Shown here: piece after piece, positions 1 to 5,425 of the stretch
Numbering within the stretch: the first letter of the stretch is position 1
Layout of the letters: the number at the start of each line of letters is the position of its first letter
From: an uncultured Ruminococcus sp.
GTDB taxonomy: Bacteria > Bacillota > Clostridia > Oscillospirales > Acutalibacteraceae
Assembly: GCA_902772755.1 (NCBI GenBank)
Contig: CACYCD010000017.1
Location: forward strand, 1 to 9,799
Direction: 5' to 3'
Length of the DNA: 9,799 nucleotides
The notes under the pieces: model-generated
Database searches by the model: none
What the model was told of the DNA's origin: nothing
The model's input: the letters and a program-made list of their open reading frames with translations, nothing else
Position numbers and translations under genes: made by a program

Positions 1-252
1 CTAAAAGACAAAAGTAAAAACATATTTGAGCAGTTCAATGGGTTGGGTTCCTTTGCGTTTGTAAAAGCCGCTCGACTTGATAGCCTTGGAAATATCAAAC
101 TTTTGAAAAAACTTTGATATTCTATCGTTTTTTCTTGCTCTTCGTATATCTTTTCTGTTATAATAGTATTCACAGACAACACCCCCGTTATTTTGTTTTT
201 CGTCATTACTAGTATAACATTTTGGGGCTGTGTTGTCTGTATTTTTTATCAT
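1..252 (-). CDS. N-terminal fragment of a probable IS transposase, possibly a pseudogene
   Basis: This is an 83-codon frame ending in TAG at positions 1-3. Residues about 35-83 are basic and then hydrophobic: an FFQKFDISKAIKSSGFYKRKG stretch (about residues 48-67) is followed by ELLKYVFTFVF. That arrangement resembles the N-terminal region of Firmicute DDE transposases, in which an FF..F.I...LK.S..YK.KG block precedes the catalytic domain. Those proteins usually exceed 400 residues, so the DDE domain is missing here. Either a nonsense mutation or decay ended the frame, or the rest lies beyond the window. The ribosome binding site is weak (AGG three bases before the ATG), so the true start is uncertain and could lie at an internal codon. 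Family assignment rests on pattern memory only; the gene may simply be a small hypothetical protein. Confidence 0.5.
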   Translation of the reverse strand: MIKNTDNTAPKCYTSNDEKQNNGGVVCEYYYNRKDIRRARKNDRISKFFQKFDISKAIKSSGFYKRKGTQPIELLKYVFTFVF

Positions 253-342
253 TTTCCTGCGTTTTTGCTGGATTTTTCAAGTATTTTTATGTGGGAAAGT
301 TGAGCTAAATTATTATCCAATTCGTTTCGCACCTTTATTTTA

Positions 343-401
343 TCACAGCCAAATATATAGGGATATTGCAGTCTTTGAGGTGAACATAAAACAGGCTGTG
401 A
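343..401. repeat. 8-bp inverted repeat flanking a 43-base spacer
   Basis: TCACAGCC at 343-350 is the exact reverse complement of GGCTGTGA at 394-401. It lies between the transposase fragment and the end of the esterase gene. It could be a relic of an insertion-sequence end or a long-loop hairpin in RNA. At this length chance is also plausible. Confidence 0.3.
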
Positions 402-424
402 AGATGATTGTTTGGTGTCTTCAC
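398..424 (-). terminator. weak candidate terminator after the esterase gene
   Basis: Read on the minus strand, GTGAAGA (rc of 418-424) and TCTTCAC (rc of 398-404) form a perfect 7-bp stem around a 13-base loop. The stem starts about 20 bases past the esterase stop codon. The following sequence, AGCCTGTTTTATG, contains only a short T run four bases after the stem, so intrinsic termination would be inefficient. No better candidate was found in the gap 253-443. Confidence 0.33.
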
Positions 425-443
425 CGCCGGTTTTGCCATTATT

Positions 444-1694
444 TTATTGTATTGGGAATACACGTCTGAACATCATGGCGGTTAGGAATTCGGAGAAGGT
501 GTTTCTCCAGTAGATGTTGTCGTGGGGGGCTTCGGGGTCTACGTTTAGGGCGATTTTTTCTGTTGGGTAGCCCATATCCTTTAAGCGTGTGCACATTTCT
601 TTTACGCAGGTTTCGGTATCGGTTTTGGCACTTCCCGTGTAAAAGTAGATGAAGGGGGAATCTTTGCCGAAGCTCTTGTCTTTCAGGTAGTTTTTCCAGT
701 TCTTGTCATCATATTCATAGAGTGACGCTGAAAATGCTCCGCAGGTGCCGAATACCTCGGGGTACTCCATAGCCATATAGAATGCCTCCAGTCCGCCGAG
801 AGAACCGCCGGCAATGGCGGTATGCAGTGCGTCCTTGTGAACATTGTAATGCTCTTCAACATAGGGTCGGAGGGTATTCACTATAAAGTCTGCGATCTCA
901 AGACCCGTCATACAGTCCATCTGTCCTTTGAGATCGCCTCCGATCAGCTGTTCCGTCACGGAATCTCCGATATCGGGGATCAGCTCCATATCACGTCCGA
1001 AGATGTTCTCTATGCCGACTACTATCGCTTTTTTGTCGCTGACCGACATCATAGCCTTGACCTGCTCTGCGGCGGCAACGCTTCCGTTGATATCGACATC
1101 GGGATATCTGTTGTTAGCCAAAAATATCTGACCGTCCAGCACATAGATGGTGGAATACTTTTCGGCGGAGTCGGCATCGTAGTCATCGGGCTTCCATATA
1201 TTCACATATTTGTCATAGCCGTGAGCGTGGAGTGTGACCTCATCGTATTCGGGATAGTAGTTCAGCTCCTCTGCACCCTCGGTATAGGGCAGGATATCGT
1301 CCTCTCTCCAATACCAACCGCTCATCAGCTTGTTGAAGGCAAATTTGTTGGAGGTATGTTTTCCGCAGGTCACATAAGCCATATTGTACTTTGTGCAGTC
1401 CCCCTCGCAGGAGAAGGTGCAGTAGTCCTTATCCTCGCTGACACGCTTCATCTTAACGTTTTCACTTTTGCCTGTACTGCTGTTAAAAAATGTGGCAACT
1501 GCTTTTTTGCTCTTGCGGAAATCCCTGAAGTACAGGGTGTGGATGCCCGTATCTTCATCAGTCTTTGTCATAGGCTCTGTTGCCTTCTGCTTAGAAGTGT
1601 CGGTATTTGCATCTTGGGCGGTGTCCGAACCGCAGGCACAAAGCATACACGGAAGCAAAGCCATAGCTATAACCGCAGATAAAACTCTCTTCAT
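444..1694 (-). CDS. secreted lipoprotein esterase, alpha/beta hydrolase of the putative-esterase (PF00756) type
   Basis: The 416-residue protein starts at the ATG at 1692-1694, which has AAAGGAGAA (rc of 1701-1709) seven bases upstream; an in-frame ATG 13 codons earlier has no such site. The signal peptide ends in the lipobox L18-C-A-C21, so the mature protein should be lipid-anchored outside the membrane. Residues about 50-135 form a beta-rich, Cys-containing domain I cannot name; a carbohydrate-binding role is possible. Residues about 150-416 fit the esterase D, enterochelin esterase and feruloyl esterase fold: VNIWKPDDYD, then YVLDGQ (184-189), the nucleophile elbow GGSLGG with Ser298, a GSAKTD segment with likely acid Asp359, and APHDN with likely His391 followed by YWR. 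Substrate is unknown; acyl groups on plant or microbial glycans are a reasonable guess. It follows the FN3 gene by 63 bases and probably shares its transcript. Confidence 0.85.
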   Translation of the reverse strand: MKRVLSAVIAMALLPCMLCACGSDTAQDANTDTSKQKATEPMTKTDEDTGIHTLYFRDFRKSKKAVATFFNSSTGKSENVKMKRVSEDKDYCTFSCEGDCTKYNMAYVTCGKHTSNKFAFNKLMSGWYWREDDILPYTEGAEELNYYPEYDEVTLHAHGYDKYVNIWKPDDYDADSAEKYSTIYVLDGQIFLANNRYPDVDINGSVAAAEQVKAMMSVSDKKAIVVGIENIFGRDMELIPDIGDSVTEQLIGGDLKGQMDCMTGLEIADFIVNTLRPYVEEHYNVHKDALHTAIAGGSLGGLEAFYMAMEYPEVFGTCGAFSASLYEYDDKNWKNYLKDKSFGKDSPFIYFYTGSAKTDTETCVKEMCTRLKDMGYPTEKIALNVDPEAPHDNIYWRNTFSEFLTAMMFRRVFPIQ

Positions 1695-1700
1695 CGTTTC

Positions 1701-1709
1701 TTCTCCTTT
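1701..1709 (-). promoter_or_regulatory. ribosome binding site of the esterase gene, decides its start
   Basis: The minus strand reads AAAGGAGAA, seven bases before the ATG at 1694. It supports the shorter protein whose first residues are MKRVLSAV, a proper signal peptide, over the upstream in-frame ATG at 1733, which lies inside the hairpin loop. Confidence 0.85.
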
Positions 1710-1717
1710 GCAGAAAT

Positions 1718-1751
1718 GCACCTCTGAAACCATTATGGATTTCAGAGGTGC
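1718..1751 (-). terminator. 12-bp perfect hairpin between the FN3 and esterase genes (attenuator, partial terminator or mRNA-end structure)
   Basis: GCACCTCTGAAA (1718-1729) and TTTCAGAGGTGC (1740-1751) are exact reverse complements around a 10-base loop. On the minus strand the hairpin begins six bases after the FN3 stop codon (1758-1760) and ends eight bases before the esterase ribosome binding site. What follows on the minus strand is ATTTCTGC, not a clean T tract, so full termination seems unlikely. The hairpin may lower esterase expression relative to the FN3 gene or protect the 3' end of a processed upstream message. No convincing separate promoter was seen in the gap. Confidence 0.7.
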
Positions 1752-1757
1752 TGTTAA

Positions 1758-4700
1758 TTATTTAAATGTAATGGATTTTACTGTAGAGTACAAGCCGTAG
1801 CTGTTTTCAAACACGGGCTGTACCTGGAAGCTGTAGTTTATTCCTTTCTCTGCTTTGGTGCAGGTGTAAACACAGCTTGTTGTTATAACTGTTGTCCAAG
1901 TCGAGGTGCCTGTCTTTTTGTAGTAGACCTTGTATCTTGTTGCACCGGAAACGGCTTTCCAATCGGCACGGATTCCGTTTGACTTGTTAGAGAGGGTAAC
2001 TACGGGCTTTACCTGGGGAACATAGGTGAGTCTGCGAACTGCTGAATATGCACCCTCCAGAGTGTCAAACACGGGCTTTACCTGGAAGTAGTAGAGCTTG
2101 CCTGCTTTGATGCCGGTCAGGGCATAGTACAGATTTGTGGTTTCGGCAGATGACCATGTTGAAACCTCGGAAATTCTGTAGTAAACAATATACTTTGTAG
2201 CACCTGTCACTGCCTGCCACTCGGCACGGATACCGTTAGACTTGTTGGTGAGGGTGACGACCGGCTTTACCTGCGGAACATAGGTGAGGTTCTTGGCAGC
2301 TGAATACAGACCGCTCTCTGTGCCGAAGATCGGCTTGACCATAAAGCTGTAGTTTGTTCCGATAACGATGTTATCGGTAAATGCGAAGTAGAGGTCGGTT
2401 GTTTCCTTATACTTCCAATAGTAAGCATCGGACTGCTTGTAGTAAACGGCATACTTTGTAGCACCTGTCACTGTCTGCCACTCGGCACGGATTCCGTTTG
2501 TCTTGTTGGTGAGGGTGACAACGGGCTTTACCTGCGGGATATAAGTCAGGGTGTATACTGATGAATACAGACCGTTTGCACTGCCGAATACAGGCTTAAT
2601 CTGAACATTGTATTTTGTTCCTGCGGTAAGGTCGGTGAACAGGTAGTAGATGTTGGTCGTTTCCGTTGATGTCCAAGCAGAAGCATCGGCGGTCTTGTAA
2701 TAAACAACATACTTTGTTGCACCTGAAACAGTTTTCCAGTCGGCACGGATTCCGTTGGTCTTATTGGCAAGCGTAACCTTGGGCTGTACCTGAGGAATAT
2801 AGGTGAGGCTCTTTGTTGCCGAATATACACCGTTTACAGTGCCGAATACGGGCTTGACACGGACGCTGTAGCCTGTGCCGGCGGTAAGTCCTGTGAAGGT
2901 ATAGTAGAGGTTGGTCGTTTCCTTGGCTGTCCAGGCTGCATCAGTTTTCAGCTTGTACTCAACGATGTACTTTGCAGCGTCGGTAACAGCTGTCCAGGAT
3001 GCACGGATACCGTTTGTCTTATTGGCGAGGGTAACAGTGGTTTTGATCTGCGGAATATAGGTGAGAGCCTTTGCTGCTGAATAAAGACCGTATGAGCTTC
3101 CGAAGATGGGTCTTACCTTGACGCTGTAGCCTGCGGCTGCAGTGAGGTTGGTGAGTGTGTAGTAGATATTTGCGGTTTTTACAGTAGTCCAGGAGGAGTC
3201 GCTGGTCTTTTTGTAGTATACTGCGTAATTTGTTGCACCTGAAATTGCTTTCCAGTCAACACGGATTCCGTTTGTCTTGTTTACAAGGGTTATAACGGGC
3301 TTTGTCTGCGGAATATAGGTGAGTGACTTTACTGCCGAATACTCTCCCTTGCCACCATTTTCACCGATGGACTGAACCTGAACAGCATAAGCTTTTCCTG
3401 CCTCTGTATGGGGAATGGTTACGCTTGTTGCTGTTGTGGTGAACTGTGACCAGGTGTTTTCGCTTGAAAGACGGTAGTAAACGATGTATGACTTTGCAAG
3501 GTCAACGCTGTTCCATGAGGCTGTCATAGAGGAAGCGTTATTTTTGAGTGTTACGGTAACTGCACCGGGCTTGGGGAGCGGTTCAACGATGTTGAAACTG
3601 TAGGTAATCTGACCGCCGTAGTTCATAAAGTAGTAAAGTGTGCCTGAACATACGGAATTTGCGGTGACTGTATTTCCCGACAGGCAGTTGTAAAATCCGC
3701 CCATACCCGACATACCTGAGCCTCTGGAGTTTGAGGTGACAGACTTTGGAACAGTGAATGTATCGCCAAGCTCAAGTGTAACGGGGATCTCTATGTCATA
3801 GGACTGACTTGCACTGCTTGCGGACTGAGCAAGTCCGGTGGGGTCGACGGTGTACAGCATGGGAGCATTTGCAATGCTTGTGTACCATCTGACCATACCG
3901 TCCTTGCAAAGAATGGGCTGGCAGTCGGAGAGCATATAGTTTGTTGAAACAATGCCCTGAGAATCAACTGTACCGTTGTCATTGACTGCACATATCTTTG
4001 TCACAGCGGATCTCTTGTCGGAATCGACCTCTGTCCAGAGCAGGAGGAAACGAGTATTGTTTACCTTGACAAGCTGGGGAGTGCTGACCGAGATCTTACT
4101 GCTGTCTGAGTAGTTAGTGATCTTAACGTTTTTGGAGGAAGAGAGATCCTTGTTTGTTATAGACAGATAGATGTTTCTCTTGCCGTAGGGATCGGCATTA
4201 GCCTTGGTGAAGTCAACTCCGTTAAATGCTATAATGCACTTGTCGGAAGCAAGCTCAAAGCCGCCTACGGATACGCCCGTGTCGTTGTTGCCGACACTGC
4301 CGGTATTTGCCAGGCTGATCGGCTCTGCACCGGTAATGGTCTTAAAGCTGCCCGAAAGACTTGACTTGGAGAGGGTGACAGCTCTGGGATGAGCATCGCC
4401 GTGATCTACCTTGTAAAGATATGTTCCGTCCTCTCTGATAAACTGGTTGAAGGAGTGGCTGACATATCCCGTCCATTTAAAATTGGTGGTCTCATAGTTG
4501 GATTCTTTTACGGTCATATCACTCTCGTTGATGGAGTAGGTCATATTTGCCTGATGACCGCTGTACATTCCGTGGCAGGTGTGTACATAGAGAATACCGT
4601 TTTTCTCCGTCATTCTGAGTGAGCCTGCATCAAAGGGGATCGCAGTATTTGCACCCTTGACGGAAACAGAGCCGAGCTTATTCCAGTCCTTGGAATACTT

Positions 4701-5153
4701 GACAAATCTGAGTACCTCTGCGGTATCACTATGGGCAGTGTTTTTCTTGCCGAATACAACATAGTTGTAATCACTTCCGCTGAAAAATCCTCCGAAAATG
4801 TCCAGCTCCATATTGACTGTGCCTGATTTTTTCAGGGTGCTTCCGTCTGAGGAATAAACCTCATAGATGAGCTTGGAATCATTGGACAAATACTCCACTC
4901 TTTCCAGTGAGCCGTCACTTTTCTGATGAAGATAGGACTTCATGGTAGTACTCCATCTGGTGTAGTTCTGGGTTGAAAAGTTGAGGCTGTCGGCACCGTT
5001 GAGCGTGACTGCACCAACGGAAGCTGCCGAGGCTTCACTGTCGGCTGATGCAGATGATGGTGCTGTTGGTGTTGTTGCTGCCGCCGCAGGGATCACTGCC
5101 GAAGCCGGGATCATAGCCAGCGACAGCAGGATCGAAATAAATCTGTTCTTCAT
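1758..5153 (-). CDS. large secreted protein: propeller-like N-terminal region plus seven fibronectin type III-like domains
   Basis: The 1131-residue protein starts at the ATG at 5151-5153, behind GGAGGTC. Residues 1 to about 26 are a signal peptide (MKNR, hydrophobic core, AAA), followed by an Ala/Ser/Pro/Thr-rich linker to about 47. Residues about 55-440 are beta-rich with short blade-like repeats and distinctive motifs: CHGMYSGHQANMTYS (193-207), HSFNQF (233-238), DHGDAHPR (250-257), PQLVKVNNTRFLLLWTE (359-375) and CQPI...VRWY. I read this as a probable beta-propeller. Residues about 450-525 look like a small beta-sandwich. Seven FN3-like domains follow, starting near 529, 620, 706, 792, 878, 965 and 1051. 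No catalytic signature, LPXTG motif, SLH domain or dockerin is visible; the protein ends right after the last FN3 strand, so its mode of retention is unclear. It probably heads the operon with the esterase. A binding or adhesion role is inferred. Confidence 0.85.
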   Translation of the reverse strand: MKNRFISILLSLAMIPASAVIPAAAATTPTAPSSASADSEASAASVGAVTLNGADSLNFSTQNYTRWSTTMKSYLHQKSDGSLERVEYLSNDSKLIYEVYSSDGSTLKKSGTVNMELDIFGGFFSGSDYNYVVFGKKNTAHSDTAEVLRFVKYSKDWNKLGSVSVKGANTAIPFDAGSLRMTEKNGILYVHTCHGMYSGHQANMTYSINESDMTVKESNYETTNFKWTGYVSHSFNQFIREDGTYLYKVDHGDAHPRAVTLSKSSLSGSFKTITGAEPISLANTGSVGNNDTGVSVGGFELASDKCIIAFNGVDFTKANADPYGKRNIYLSITNKDLSSSKNVKITNYSDSSKISVSTPQLVKVNNTRFLLLWTEVDSDKRSAVTKICAVNDNGTVDSQGIVSTNYMLSDCQPILCKDGMVRWYTSIANAPMLYTVDPTGLAQSASSASQSYDIEIPVTLELGDTFTVPKSVTSNSRGSGMSGMGGFYNCLSGNTVTANSVCSGTLYYFMNYGGQITYSFNIVEPLPKPGAVTVTLKNNASSMTASWNSVDLAKSYIVYYRLSSENTWSQFTTTATSVTIPHTEAGKAYAVQVQSIGENGGKGEYSAVKSLTYIPQTKPVITLVNKTNGIRVDWKAISGATNYAVYYKKTSDSSWTTVKTANIYYTLTNLTAAAGYSVKVRPIFGSSYGLYSAAKALTYIPQIKTTVTLANKTNGIRASWTAVTDAAKYIVEYKLKTDAAWTAKETTNLYYTFTGLTAGTGYSVRVKPVFGTVNGVYSATKSLTYIPQVQPKVTLANKTNGIRADWKTVSGATKYVVYYKTADASAWTSTETTNIYYLFTDLTAGTKYNVQIKPVFGSANGLYSSVYTLTYIPQVKPVVTLTNKTNGIRAEWQTVTGATKYAVYYKQSDAYYWKYKETTDLYFAFTDNIVIGTNYSFMVKPIFGTESGLYSAAKNLTYVPQVKPVVTLTNKSNGIRAEWQAVTGATKYIVYYRISEVSTWSSAETTNLYYALTGIKAGKLYYFQVKPVFDTLEGAYSAVRRLTYVPQVKPVVTLSNKSNGIRADWKAVSGATRYKVYYKKTGTSTWTTVITTSCVYTCTKAEKGINYSFQVQPVFENSYGLYSTVKSITFK
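1761..3296 (-). repeat. six tandem copies of an 86-residue (about 258-bp) FN3-type unit
   Basis: Units 2-7 of the FN3 array cover residues 620-1131, with lengths 86, 86, 86, 87, 86 and 81. Each opens with VTL.NK[TS]NGIR followed by W, then G/DA..Y.V.Y, W, a TT/TA motif, Y.......G..Y, V.P[VI]F, G.YS, and in all but the last unit LTY[IV]PQ. The spacing is almost constant and similarity is also visible in the DNA: GGCACGGATTCCGTTT or close variants recur at the start of most units. The first FN3 domain (529-619) lacks NGIR and is divergent. The last lacks the LTYIPQ linker and ends in SITFK. The array probably grew by unit duplication. Confidence 0.9.
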
Positions 5154-5156
5154 ATT

Positions 5157-5163
5157 GACCTCC
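5157..5163 (-). promoter_or_regulatory. ribosome binding site of the FN3 gene
   Basis: The minus strand reads GGAGGTC, three bases before the ATG at 5153 (six counted from GGAG). It is a near-consensus Shine-Dalgarno site and confirms the start that gives an intact signal peptide. Confidence 0.85.
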
Positions 5164-5188
5164 GATTGTAAAAAAATTACGAATCAAT

Positions 5189-5208
5189 TTCATACCTGAC
5201 AGTATGAA
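5189..5208. promoter_or_regulatory. candidate operator or 5'-leader hairpin, inverted repeat TTCATAC-N6-GTATGAA
   Basis: The two 7-base arms are perfect reverse complements separated by CTGACA. The site lies just downstream of the predicted start of transcription of the FN3 gene (about 5215), a classical place for a repressor to bind; as RNA it would also form a small leader hairpin. Extra copies of the half-site lie nearby: TTCATAC at 5267-5273, just upstream of the -35 box, and GTATG at 5228-5232, between the -10 and -35 boxes. No regulator gene is present in the window. Confidence 0.45.
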
Positions 5209-5221
5209 TCCTTACATTTTT

Positions 5222-5250
5222 ATTATAGTATGCCGATGGTAATTTTGCAA
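5222..5250 (-). promoter_or_regulatory. sigma-A-type promoter of the FN3-esterase operon
   Basis: On the minus strand there is TTGCAA (rc of 5245-5250), a spacer of exactly 17 bases, and a perfect TATAAT (rc of 5222-5227). Transcription would start near 5215, giving a leader of about 60 bases that contains the 5189-5208 inverted repeat and the ribosome binding site. Confidence 0.72.
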
Positions 5251-5286
5251 TAATTTACCTGAAATGTTCATACTTTGTTAATTACA

Positions 5287-5302
5287 TTTTTTCGGGAAAA
5301 AA
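5287..5302. repeat. 16-bp near-palindrome between the divergent promoters
   Basis: TTTTTTC, GG, then GAAAAAA form a 7-2-7 symmetric sequence. The two-base centre is too short for an RNA hairpin loop, so if functional it would act as double-stranded DNA, for example as a dimer binding site or bendable A/T tracts. It lies about midway between the two -35 boxes. Homopolymer runs make chance symmetry fairly likely. Confidence 0.3.
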
Positions 5303-5349
5303 CACAGCTTCTTTGTCTATTTTAACGACTTCAACGCTTTAAAACACAG
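5299..5349. repeat. direct repeat AAAACACAG, two copies 42 bp apart
   Basis: AAAACACAG occurs at 5299-5307 and again at 5341-5349. The 42-bp offset is close to four helical turns, so both copies face the same side of the DNA. The second copy ends 12 bases before the -35 box of the plus-strand promoter, a position typical of activator sites. This is suggestive only. Confidence 0.3.
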
Positions 5350-5361
5350 TTCGTTTTATTG

Positions 5362-5390
5362 TTGAAATCAGGCGAAGAATATGTTAAGAT
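5362..5390 (+). promoter_or_regulatory. sigma-A-type promoter of the LRR surface-protein gene
   Basis: TTGAAA (5362-5367) is followed after 17 bases by TAAGAT (5385-5390). The predicted start near 5397 leaves a leader of about 29 bases. The leader holds two Shine-Dalgarno-like sequences, AAGGAG at 5398-5403 and GGAGGG at 5416-5421; the second is correctly placed for the ATG at 5426. Confidence 0.6.
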
Positions 5391-5415
5391 GATCACAAAG
5401 GAGAATTATTATTTC

Positions 5416-5421
5416 GGAGGG
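5416..5421 (+). promoter_or_regulatory. ribosome binding site of the LRR surface-protein gene
   Basis: GGAGGG sits four bases before the ATG at 5426-5428. The ATG opens directly into a signal peptide (MKVFKRSLSLMLAV), which supports this start. Confidence 0.8.
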
Positions 5422-5425
5422 TAAT

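Noticed and set aside
230..469. Plus-strand 79-codon frame across the gap at the left end
   Set aside because: It overlaps both flanking minus-strand genes, has no ribosome binding site, and shows no recognisable motif.
822..1682. 286-codon plus-strand frame opposite the esterase gene
   Set aside because: It is fully antisense to a gene with clear catalytic motifs, lacks a ribosome binding site and a recognisable domain, and is explained by the codon use of the real gene.
1692..1733. Earlier in-frame ATG for the esterase at 1733
   Set aside because: It lies in the hairpin loop, has no ribosome binding site, and would put 13 charged residues ahead of the signal peptide.
1761..3296. CRISPR-like array suggested by regularly spaced DNA repeats
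   Set aside because: The period is about 258 bp, the repeats are coding and in frame, and they correspond to FN3 domains.
5287..5302. The T6/A6 palindrome as an intrinsic terminator
   Set aside because: A two-base centre cannot form a stable hairpin loop and there is no gene end next to it; it is kept only as a possible DNA-binding site.
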